Shown here: positions 1 to 4,480 of the stretch, in pieces
Layout: the number at the start of each line of letters is the position of its first letter
How positions within the stretch are numbered: position 1 is the stretch's first letter
Source of the DNA: Thermocladium sp. UBA166
Lineage (GTDB): Archaea; Thermoproteota; Thermoprotei; Thermoproteales; Thermocladiaceae
DNA length: 5,870 bases
Assembly (NCBI GenBank): GCA_002508315.1
Contig: DAHE01000048.1
Location: forward strand, 14,168 to 20,037
Direction of reading: 5' to 3'
Made by a program: the position numbers and the translations under genes
The notes under the pieces: generated by a model
The model's database searches: none
Seen by the model: only the letters and a program-made list of their open reading frames with translations
Told to the model about the DNA's origin: nothing

Positions 1-2
1 GG

Positions 3-449
3 GGGGTCTTCATAGGAGTTGGGAGGAGGCTCGTGGACGTCGGTGGCACTGAGGCCGTGGTGAGGAGGAGCATGCATGAGGTGTTGATCGGGATAGGGGA
101 GGCTGGGAGGATGCTGGGGGTGGGCGATCAAAGGCTGGTTGGGTTTGATTACGCGTGGGCGGGGGGCTCCGGGGTGTACGTGGTGGGATCCAAGCCGGCC
201 TCCACGAGCGGGATGATCGTCAGGCGAATCCACTCCTCTTTTGGGGGCGTCGACGTGGAGGTTAGGGCGTTGCTGTTCGGGGGGAGGCCCATGCAAGTAG
301 TGGTAGCATCGAGGGGGGGTGGCTTCACGTTGAGGGACGCCGTAGATCTGTATAGGTGGGTGGGAGGCGATCCCCTTGGCTTCCTGTTCGACGTGGGGCA
401 TTACCAGCACATGGGTAGGCTGAGGGGGGTTTTCTCATTCATCCTCTAA
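3..449 (+). CDS. Unrecognised protein, probably partial at the 5' end
   Basis: The reading frame is open to the left edge, giving 148 residues in the window and ending in TAA at 447-449. A GTG at 33 is a possible start: AGGAGG at 24-29 precedes it by 3 nt, the spacing seen at two other starts here. However, AGGAGG is also simply two arginine codons in this frame, so the gene may begin outside the window. Codon use (AGG arginine, G/C-rich third positions) matches the neighbours, which supports real coding. The protein is glycine- and valine-rich, with no signal peptide, obvious membrane segment, cysteine cluster or nucleotide-binding motif. The C-terminal part contains an amphipathic stretch around DAVDLYRW and ends hydrophobically in FSFIL. 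I do not recognise the family and assign no function. Confidence 0.7.
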   Translation, partial: GVFIGVGRRLVDVGGTEAVVRRSMHEVLIGIGEAGRMLGVGDQRLVGFDYAWAGGSGVYVVGSKPASTSGMIVRRIHSSFGGVDVEVRALLFGGRPMQVVVASRGGGFTLRDAVDLYRWVGGDPLGFLFDVGHYQHMGRLRGVFSFIL

Positions 450-450
450 C

Positions 451-458
451 CAACGTTG
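451..458. repeat. Perfect 8-bp palindrome CAACGTTG
   Basis: CAACGTTG equals its own reverse complement and lies just after the stop of the first gene. Its centre is about 32 bp from that of the CTCACGTGAG palindrome at 482-491, close to three helical turns. It could be an outlying operator half-site for the downstream regulator gene, but an 8-bp palindrome can easily arise by chance. Confidence 0.3.
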
Positions 459-481
459 GGGTTGTTCGATATTCGACGGCC

Positions 482-491
482 CTCACGTGAG
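482..491. promoter_or_regulatory. Perfect 10-bp palindrome, possible operator
   Basis: CTCACGTGAG is a perfect inverted repeat about 27 bp upstream of the TATA box at 518-526. Its position in the only sizeable non-coding gap, ahead of a gene for a winged-HTH regulator, fits a dimeric regulator site. That could be autoregulation or an upstream activator site. The role is inferred from position only. Confidence 0.35.
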
Positions 492-517
492 CGCGGGTCG
501 GGTTCGTATGCAAAACA

Positions 518-526
518 TTTATAAAA
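518..526 (+). promoter_or_regulatory. TATA box of the HTH regulator gene
   Basis: TTTATAAAA matches the archaeal TATA consensus and stands out in GC-rich surroundings. With the usual 22-27 nt to the start site, transcription should begin near 548-552. That is 4-14 nt before the candidate start codons at 556, 559 and 562, so the mRNA would have almost no leader. Confidence 0.7.
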
Positions 527-544
527 GACGGCTGTGACTCTGTT

Positions 545-563
545 ATTGGTGGTAATTGGTGGT
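545..563 (+). repeat. Tandem repeat of ATTGGTGGT across the transcription/translation start
   Basis: ATTGGTGGT occurs at 545-553 and again at 555-563, a 10-bp period of about one helical turn. It covers the predicted transcription start and the candidate start codons TTG 556, GTG 559 and GTG 562. It could be an operator read from one face of the helix, or merely a duplicated start region. No clear Shine-Dalgarno motif is present. Confidence 0.4.
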
Positions 564-969
564 GTCACTTGTCTCAATAAAGGAGAAGGAGGCTGATGAA
601 TTGGTGGAGAGGTTCGGCGAGGAGGACCTGCTTAAGTGCATATTCGGTCTCTCCTCAACTGAGATAGAGATATACAACACGCTGAGCGGTGGGGACACTA
701 TGACGGTGGCAGAGGTGGCCAACGCCGTGGGCAAGTCGAGGAGCACCGTGGAGCGCTCCCTGATAAAGTTCGTACAGCTCGGGCTGGCCAATAGGAGGCC
801 GGTGCTGGCCAGGAACGGCGGCTACACCTACGTCTACTCCGTGAAGTCGCCCGAGCAGATTCGGGGCAGGTTAACCGAGTTGGTCGACGCCTTCCACGAG
901 CGCGCAAAGGCCCTGGCGGAGTCCTTCCACGCAATAGCTAAGAGGCAAGAACCGAGGCCCAGGAATTAA
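556..969 (+). CDS. TrmB-type winged helix-turn-helix transcriptional regulator
   Basis: This is a predicted DNA-binding regulator of about 137 residues. Residues 31-45 (LSSTEIEIYNTL) form the usual first helix of TrmB-type archaeal winged HTHs. The HTH follows at 49-80 (TVAEVANAVGKS, then the recognition helix SRSTVERSLIKF), with a wing at about 83-97. A long, probably coiled-coil dimerisation helix spans about 99-130. It lacks the C-terminal sugar-binding domain of full TrmB, so it is a short single-domain member. The start is uncertain: TTG 556, GTG 559 and GTG 562 are in frame and adjacent, and the nearby TATA box allows any of them. It is transcribed alone and converges with the zinc-ribbon gene. 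Its targets are unknown; palindromes and a tandem repeat in its own upstream region make autoregulation plausible. Assignment to a winged-HTH regulator is secure, the TrmB subfamily less so. Confidence 0.88.
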   Translation: MVVSLVSIKEKEADELVERFGEEDLLKCIFGLSSTEIEIYNTLSGGDTMTVAEVANAVGKSRSTVERSLIKFVQLGLANRRPVLARNGGYTYVYSVKSPEQIRGRLTELVDAFHERAKALAESFHAIAKRQEPRPRN

Positions 970-990
970 CGAAATTTCTTATATATTATA
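970..990. terminator. AT-rich convergent gap, possible two-way terminator
   Basis: These 21 bp separate the stops of two convergent genes and are strikingly AT-rich for this region. They hold the palindrome GAAATTTC at 971-978 and a TATATATTATA run. Archaeal termination depends mainly on T-rich non-template tracts; here only short T runs exist (TTTCTT on the + strand), so this is a weak call based on position. Confidence 0.3.
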
Positions 991-1185
991 TCATTGCTCA
1001 GCGTAGTCCCCCAGCAGTTTCCTAATAATGGATCGAGCCTCCCTGCCGGAGGACGCCCTCCCCACCAGAGTCGCCTCCGCCACTTGAAACGCCGCCCCGC
1101 AGTAAGGGCAGGAATGGGAGCGCGACCTGGCCCTGGCCGCGGATGGCTTGCCGCACCTGGGGCAGAGCAGGACCAAGTACTCCAT
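991..1185 (-). CDS. Small DUF1922-like zinc-ribbon protein
   Basis: This 64-residue protein has two zinc knuckles, CPRCG (C8, C11) and CPYCG (C26, C29), about 15 residues apart and bridged by a basic Arg/Ser-rich loop. They predict one structural zinc in a rubredoxin-like ribbon. A short strand region (FQVAEATLVGRA) and a C-terminal helix (REARSIIRKLL) follow. That order, a ribbon, then an 'ARA...REA...IVRKL'-like helix, resembles the archaeal DUF1922 family of about 60-70 residues, whose function is not established to my knowledge. The start is ATG at 1183-1185, 21 nt downstream of a minus-strand TATA box, so the message should be leaderless. It is divergent from the cinA-like gene and convergent with the HTH regulator. 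Family assignment is from memory of the pattern; a role in RNA or ribosome binding would be speculation. Confidence 0.8.
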   Translation of the reverse strand: MEYLVLLCPRCGKPSAARARSRSHSCPYCGAAFQVAEATLVGRASSGREARSIIRKLLGDYAEQ

Positions 1186-1206
1186 GGCTGTGGGTCCATG
1201 GAGTTC

Positions 1207-1214
1207 ATTATAAA
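1207..1214 (-). promoter_or_regulatory. TATA box of the zinc-ribbon gene
   Basis: Read on the minus strand this is TTTATAAT, with 21 nt between the box and the ATG at 1185. The predicted transcription start therefore coincides with the start codon (leaderless mRNA). It lies 13 bp from the oppositely facing box of the cinA-like gene. Confidence 0.75.
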
Positions 1215-1227
1215 CCTCGCGCGCATA

Positions 1228-1235
1228 TTTATATG
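1228..1235 (+). promoter_or_regulatory. TATA box of the cinA-phosphorylase operon
   Basis: TTTATATG precedes the ATG at 1258 by 22 nt, which predicts a leaderless message. It sits back to back with the minus-strand box at 1207-1214, making a compact divergent promoter pair in which the two genes may compete for transcription factors. Confidence 0.72.
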
Positions 1236-1257
1236 AGGGAGGCGCGTTGAGAAATCG

Positions 1258-2040
1258 ATGAGGGCCTGGATATTATCCATCGGGAATGAGCTCCTCATCG
1301 GCAGAACCGTGAACACCAACGCTGCCTGGCTGGCCAGGAAACTAACGCTGCTTGGGTACGACGTTAGGCGGGAGGTGACCGTGCCCGACGAGGAGGCGGA
1401 GGAGGTGGAGGCGTTTCGAGACGCCGTGGGGCGGGGAGTGGAGCTGGTGGTGTCCACGGGGGGCCTGGGCCCCACCTTTGATGACAAGACCAGCGAGTCC
1501 CTCGCCAAGGCTTTGGGGCGGCGGTACGATTTAAACGAGGCGGCGCTGGAGTTGGTGAGGCGCAGATTCGCGGCCGCCGGGCTGGAGCTCACGCAGCCCA
1601 GGCTGAAGCAGGCAATGATGCCCCAGGGAGCGGAGCCTATTCCAAACCCCGTGGGCACGGCGCCCGGCATTTGGGTGAGGGAGGGGGGCTCAATCATCAT
1701 AGCCATGCCCGGGGTCCCGGCGGAGATGCAGGGAATGTTCGAGCAATACATTGAGCCCAGGCTGAGGGAGGTCGGGCCAAGGCTTAGCTTCGCGGAGGAG
1801 AGCTTCGCGGTGAGGGGCGTGCCCGAGGCTGATGCCGCGCCAATAATAGAGAGGGGGATGAGGATGGGGAGGCGGGTGTACGTTAAGAGCCACCCCAAGG
1901 GTCACGAGGTGGGGGCGCCCTACCTGGAGATACACGTGTACGCCAGCGCGGAGAGCGAGGGCGAGGCGAGGGAGGAGGTCGCCAGGGTGGTTGGCTACTT
2001 GAGGGAGGAGTTGAGGAGGGCTGGGGGGGAGGTCAAGTGA
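1258..2040 (+). CDS. CinA-like MoCF-biosynthesis-domain protein (COG1058), stand-alone form
   Basis: The 260-residue protein carries the hallmarks of the CinA N-terminal (MoCF_biosynth/COG1058) domain: GNELLIGRTVNTNAAWLA at 9-26, STGGLGPTFDD at 66-76, NPVGTAPG at 130-137 and MPGVPAEM at 150-157. A C-terminal alpha/beta part includes KSHPKG and PYLEIHVYA (210-229). Bacterial CinA adds a C-terminal NMN deamidase domain of about 160 residues, absent here, so NMN deamidation is not expected. In characterised CinA proteins the COG1058 domain hydrolyses ADP-ribose, making AMP plus ribose 5-phosphate; that is the best guess for activity, probably cytosolic. The start is ATG 1258, supported by a TATA box 22 nt upstream. 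Its TGA overlaps the GTG of the next gene by 4 nt (GTGA), so the two are likely translationally coupled. A role in molybdopterin synthesis is less likely, since no cofactor genes are nearby. Confidence 0.92.
   Translation: MRAWILSIGNELLIGRTVNTNAAWLARKLTLLGYDVRREVTVPDEEAEEVEAFRDAVGRGVELVVSTGGLGPTFDDKTSESLAKALGRRYDLNEAALELVRRRFAAAGLELTQPRLKQAMMPQGAEPIPNPVGTAPGIWVREGGSIIIAMPGVPAEMQGMFEQYIEPRLREVGPRLSFAEESFAVRGVPEADAAPIIERGMRMGRRVYVKSHPKGHEVGAPYLEIHVYASAESEGEAREEVARVVGYLREELRRAGGEVK
2028..2033 (+). promoter_or_regulatory. Ribosome binding site of the nucleoside phosphorylase
   Basis: GGAGGT lies in the last codons of the cinA-like gene, 3 nt before the GTG at 2037. It supports that GTG, which overlaps the upstream TGA, although a second in-frame GTG at 2046 lies 12 nt from the motif. 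The spacing is short but matches that of the proteasome gene in this window. Confidence 0.55.
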
Positions 2041-2747
2041 GCCCGGTGCACTTGAAGGCCAGGAAGGGCGAGGTGGCGAGCAACGCCGTGCTGGCAGGCG
2101 ACCCCGGCAGGATAAGGCTGTTATCTAGGCTCCTCTCCAATCCTAGGACAGTCAACACCAATAGGGGGTTCCTGGTGGTGACAGGTGAGAGGGGTGGGGT
2201 TGAGATCACGCTGGCGTCCCACGGGGTAGGGGGGCCGTCCGCCGCAATAGTGCTGGAGGAATTGATGAAACTGGGCGCCTCCAACATAGTGAGGCTTGGC
2301 ACGGCCGGAGGCGTAACCGCCGATCCAGGCGAGTACATAGTGGCCAGGGGCGCGGCTTACCTGCCCGGGGGCCTTTACGAGCAGTACCTGGGCCGCTTGG
2401 CCTACCCAGCCGCCGCGGACCCCTCCCTCCACCTGGCGTTGATGGGGGAGGTTAGGAGGAGGGGACTGCCGGCTAGGGAGGGGGTGGTGTACAGCAGCGA
2501 TGCGTTCTACGCCGAGAATAGGCTCGACGCGTCGAGCCTGGCTGGGCTTGGCGTGGCGGGCGTCGAGATGGAGTGCGGGGCCCTCCTGGTGATAGCCTCC
2601 ATAAGGGGGGCCAGGGCTGGGTGCGTGCTCATGGTGAGCAATAAATTGGGCGGCGCATTTCTCCCAACCAGGGCCATAAGCGATATGGCGTTGAAGGCGG
2701 GGGAGGCGGTGATGGCAGCATTATCGAGGCTAGGCAGCGATGGATGA
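2037..2747 (+). CDS. NP-I family nucleoside phosphorylase (MTA / purine / uridine phosphorylase)
   Basis: The protein is 236 residues and closely resembles hexameric Sulfolobus 5'-methylthioadenosine phosphorylase along its whole length. Family motifs are GDPGR (21-25, phosphate binding), SHGVGGPS (61-68), RLGTAGG (86-92, phosphate/ribose), SSDAFYAE (153-160) and GVEMEC (175-180, whose glutamates contact ribose). Such enzymes split nucleosides with phosphate into base and ribose 1-phosphate in the cytosol, as part of MTA or nucleoside salvage. One key position differs: the motif VSD(N/H), whose Asp protonates the purine N7 in E. coli PNP (Asp204) and Sulfolobus MTAP, reads VSN here (Asn202, codon at 2640-2642). 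Specificity may thus be for 6-oxopurines or pyrimidines, so no precise substrate is assigned. The start is the GTG overlapping the cinA TGA, with GGAGGT upstream. It is the second gene of the operon and ends 45 bp from the convergent proteasome gene. Confidence 0.93.
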   Translation: MSPVHLKARKGEVASNAVLAGDPGRIRLLSRLLSNPRTVNTNRGFLVVTGERGGVEITLASHGVGGPSAAIVLEELMKLGASNIVRLGTAGGVTADPGEYIVARGAAYLPGGLYEQYLGRLAYPAAADPSLHLALMGEVRRRGLPAREGVVYSSDAFYAENRLDASSLAGLGVAGVEMECGALLVIASIRGARAGCVLMVSNKLGGAFLPTRAISDMALKAGEAVMAALSRLGSDG

Positions 2748-2762
2748 CGCCCCGCCCAACGC

Positions 2763-2791
2763 GGGCCTTCCCTGGGAACCCTTGAAGGGCC
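2763..2791. terminator. Inverted repeat between convergent genes, possible terminator
   Basis: GGGCCTTC at 2763-2770 pairs with GAAGGGCC at 2784-2791 with one G-G mismatch, around a 13-nt loop. The alternative hairpin CCCT-TGA-AGGG lies inside it (2779-2789). It sits in the 45-bp gap between the phosphorylase and proteasome stops and ends next to the proteasome TAA. No T-tract follows, which is what archaeal termination usually uses, so function as a terminator or 3'-end stabiliser is uncertain. Confidence 0.3.
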
Positions 2792-2792
2792 G

Positions 2793-3428
2793 TTAGAGGT
2801 ATTTTGACGTATCGACTTCCTTGAAGCCCTCCTTCGGCGTTATGGTTATCACGTCCACGCCCTCCCCGCTGGCTGGGTCGTGCATCATGGCGGCCCGCAC
2901 CGCTCTTATGCCCAGCTTAACGGCGTCCTCCAGGCTCATTCCATCCCTATACCCATCCTCCAACACGCCGAACGCCGTGGGGGACCCGCTGCCCGTGGAG
3001 GCGAACCTCCTCTCCTCATTCACTGAGCCGTACCAGTCAATGGTGTACAGGACCGGGCCCTCCTGCTCAGTGGCGCCGCCGAGTATCATGTGGGCTATGA
3101 ATATGTAGGGCCTGCTGGAGAACATGGCGATCGAGGCGTAGTTGGCCAGAGTCTTCACGGGGACCGGTAGGCCCGTGCGTATCTTGTAATCCATGGCTTG
3201 AAGAGTCAAGGCCTCCAGTATCTTCTGAACATCGGCGACCCCCCCGCTCATCGTGGCCGCCACGTGGTCGTCTATGCGCCATATCTTCCTCCCCCTCCTG
3301 TGGGCTATGTAGTACCCCGCCGTGACCCTCCTGTCTGTGGCGAGCACCACGGCGTCTCGGGTCACCATTCCAACGGTGGTGGTCCCGGTCTCCAGGTTAT
3401 TGGCGTTAGGCTTGAGCACTCTGAACAC
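2793..3428 (-). CDS. psmB: Proteasome beta subunit, catalytically competent
   Basis: This is an N-terminal-nucleophile hydrolase subunit forming the inner rings of the 20S proteasome. The 211-residue precursor has a 15-residue propeptide ending in ETG; autocleavage before T16 would expose the catalytic threonine of TTTVG. The expected partners are present: Asp17 and Lys33 in mature numbering (D32, K48), then the STGSGSP motif (144-150) and HDPASG (183-188), corresponding to Ser129/Asp166/Ser169 of Thermoplasma with a small offset. So this is an active beta, not the degenerate partner some crenarchaea also encode. The start is GTG 3428, 3 nt after GGAGG and inside the FKBP gene, whose stop lies 23 nt further on; a second GTG (3419) would shorten the propeptide by three residues. 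It is the last gene of the eS17-FKBP-psmB operon, so its translation may be coupled to FKBP. No alpha subunit gene is in the window. Confidence 0.97.
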   Translation of the reverse strand: MFRVLKPNANNLETGTTTVGMVTRDAVVLATDRRVTAGYYIAHRRGRKIWRIDDHVAATMSGGVADVQKILEALTLQAMDYKIRTGLPVPVKTLANYASIAMFSSRPYIFIAHMILGGATEQEGPVLYTIDWYGSVNEERRFASTGSGSPTAFGVLEDGYRDGMSLEDAVKLGIRAVRAAMMHDPASGEGVDVITITPKEGFKEVDTSKYL

Positions 3429-4194
3429 CCCCCTCCTGTTGTCCCTGCTGTGCCTGTGCTTGCTGCTGAGGCTGTTGCTGCTGCTCCCCCTCCCTCTTCT
3501 GCTCCTCCCTCTTAATCGTTATCTCCTCAATGAATTGAACCTTCTCCGCGCCGAACTTCTCCGCCAGGTCCTCCGCTATCCTGAGCTTCACGTTCCCTAT
3601 CTTATCGATGAAGAGCGTGCTGGGAGGCAGCTTCACTGTGACCGACTTGGCCGTCCTATCCACGCTCACCTCCACGTCCCCGCCCTCGACGCGGGGGAGG
3701 TATATCTTCACTATCTGCTTTGCCTTCTCCTCATCTGTGACCAGCTTCCTCACTATCCTGCCCTTTATGATGAGCGCCTTGCCTGCGAGGGGGTGGTTGA
3801 AGTCCAGTATGGCTCTCCCGCTGGATATGCTTATCACCCTGGCCTGCTGGCCGTCCATCTCAACCACGTCGCCGGGCTTCGGTATCTTACCGTACTTGTA
3901 GAACTCCCTTATGGAGAGCGTCTTCACCTTCCCCTGATCGCGCTCCCCGAAAGCCTTGTCGGGCGGGACCTCGACGTTGACCTCGCCGCCCTCATCCGCC
4001 GCCAGTAGGGCTTGCTCCAGGGGCTCGAATAGCTTCGTCTCCCCCACTATTATGAGGCGCGGGCCGTAGACCTCGTCCGGGTTGTATATGTTGGCCTGCT
4101 TCGCTGTATCCTCCACGGTGGTCTCCACCACCTTACCGTCATCCTTGGAGGTGACGGTGTACTCGAGCAGTATGTAATCTCCCTTCTGAACCAT
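3406..4194 (-). CDS. Long archaeal FKBP-type peptidyl-prolyl isomerase (SlyD-like) with Gln-rich tail
   Basis: This predicted cytosolic folding catalyst isomerises X-Pro bonds. The 262-residue protein begins with an FKBP half-domain (KGDYILLEYTV; GPRLIIVG; PLEQALL; VPPDKAFGERD, to about residue 86). An insert-in-flap chaperone domain follows (about 87-130). FKBP then closes with the diagnostic LDFNHPLAGKAL (130-141). A C-terminal domain at about 155-228, found in long archaeal FKBPs, leads to a charged linker (EEQKREGE) and a tail of 25 residues with 14 glutamines. SlyD's histidine-rich metal tail is absent. The start is taken as ATG 4194, sharing its A with the eS17 stop (TGATG), with GGAGGTG 8 nt upstream; GTG 4197 would add one residue. 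The last 23 nt overlap psmB. It is the middle gene of a synthesis-folding-degradation operon. The family call is firm; the tail's role is unknown. Confidence 0.95.
   Translation of the reverse strand: MVQKGDYILLEYTVTSKDDGKVVETTVEDTAKQANIYNPDEVYGPRLIIVGETKLFEPLEQALLAADEGGEVNVEVPPDKAFGERDQGKVKTLSIREFYKYGKIPKPGDVVEMDGQQARVISISSGRAILDFNHPLAGKALIIKGRIVRKLVTDEEKAKQIVKIYLPRVEGGDVEVSVDRTAKSVTVKLPPSTLFIDKIGNVKLRIAEDLAEKFGAEKVQFIEEITIKREEQKREGEQQQQPQQQAQAQQGQQEGGVQSAQA
3409..3483 (-). repeat. Low-complexity CAG/CAA repeat coding a Gln-rich tail
   Basis: Read on the minus strand, this stretch is mostly CAG and CAA codons with a few GCA, GGA and CCT, giving 14 glutamines in 25 residues (QQQQPQQQAQAQQGQQ, then EGGVQSAQA). 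Such a tail is probably disordered. Simple triplet composition suggests growth by slippage, and its 3' end holds the Shine-Dalgarno motif and start of the proteasome gene. Confidence 0.8.
3432..3436 (-). promoter_or_regulatory. Ribosome binding site of psmB
   Basis: GGAGG on the minus strand lies inside the FKBP Gln-rich tail, 3 nt before the GTG at 3428 and 12 nt before the alternative GTG at 3419. It supports internal re-initiation within the upstream reading frame. Confidence 0.55.
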
Positions 4195-4427
4195 CACTCC
4201 TCCACCTCCTCCAGCCTGGGCGCCTCCTCGCTGGCCTCCTCAGACTCCATCCTAACCACGTGGGTCACATACCCGGCTATCTTGTTCCGTATCCTCTTCG
4301 AGGGGACCCGGGCCACGGCGTTCACCAACTCCTTATTGGCCTCGAAATCCTTGGACGCCTTATCCCCATAAAGCGATATCAACTCCTCGGCCGCCCTCTT
4401 TATGTACCTCGGCCTTATCTTGCCCAT
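4194..4427 (-). CDS. rps17e: Ribosomal protein eS17 (S17e)
   Basis: This small-subunit ribosomal protein is shared by archaea and eukaryotes and absent from bacteria. It is 77 residues. The N-terminal motif MGKIRPRYIKRAAEEL is diagnostic, followed by YGDKASKDFEANKELV and the conserved VPSKRIRNKIAGYVTHVV (41-58). A C-terminal acidic extension of about 18 residues (59-77, nine Glu) follows the usual core. The start is ATG 4427: it matches the family N-terminus and sits 22 nt downstream of a TATA box, so the message is leaderless. The frame extends to another ATG at 4460, but that codon overlaps the TATA box and is rejected. It is the first gene of the operon with FKBP and psmB; its TGA overlaps the FKBP ATG. 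It is divergent from sfsA, with only 53 bp between start codons. Confidence 0.96.
   Translation of the reverse strand: MGKIRPRYIKRAAEELISLYGDKASKDFEANKELVNAVARVPSKRIRNKIAGYVTHVVRMESEEASEEAPRLEEVEE
4203..4209 (-). promoter_or_regulatory. Ribosome binding site of the FKBP gene
   Basis: GGAGGTG on the minus strand is a full match to the archaeal anti-Shine-Dalgarno sequence. It lies 8 nt before ATG 4194 and within the acidic tail codons of eS17. The ideal spacing favours ATG 4194 over GTG 4197 as the FKBP start. Confidence 0.65.
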
Positions 4428-4449
4428 AATTGGAAGACGGGGATGGGCA

Positions 4450-4457
4450 TTTATAAA
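4450..4457. promoter_or_regulatory. Palindromic TATA box shared by rps17e (-) and sfsA (+)
   Basis: TTTATAAA reads the same on both strands and is the only TATA-like element between the divergent genes. It lies 22 nt from the rps17e ATG (4427) and 23 nt from the sfsA ATG (4481), the spacing that predicts leaderless transcripts elsewhere in this window. One TBP site could therefore serve both directions. The upstream flank in the rps17e direction (GTTAATG) is more A-rich, as in a BRE, than that in the sfsA direction (GGGCA), so rps17e may be favoured. Confidence 0.7.
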
Positions 4458-4480
4458 CATTAACTCCTAAATCCCCGCCG

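Noticed and set aside
595..661. C/D-box sRNA-like pair: TGATGA at 595 and CTGA at 658
   Set aside because: It lies inside the HTH regulator coding sequence, lacks recognisable D' and C' boxes, and such short motifs occur by chance.
979..990. TATA-like run TATATATTATA between convergent genes
   Set aside because: A promoter here would only give antisense RNA into either gene. It is more simply the AT-rich 3' gap, and no BRE or downstream gene supports it.
966..1898. 310-codon open frame on the minus strand, antisense to the cinA-like gene and extending over the zinc-ribbon gene
   Set aside because: It is Ser/Pro/Ala-rich with no family resemblance and overlaps two well-supported genes. Long antisense frames are expected in GC-rich DNA.
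3322..4008. 228-codon leucine-rich open frame on the plus strand across FKBP and psmB
   Set aside because: Its leucine runs are the complement of the CAG/CAA repeat in the FKBP tail (CTG/TTG), and the minus-strand proteins are clearly the real genes.
4428..4460. Eleven-codon upstream extension of eS17 to ATG 4460
   Set aside because: It would put the start codon over the TATA box and precede the family-typical MGKIRP N-terminus.
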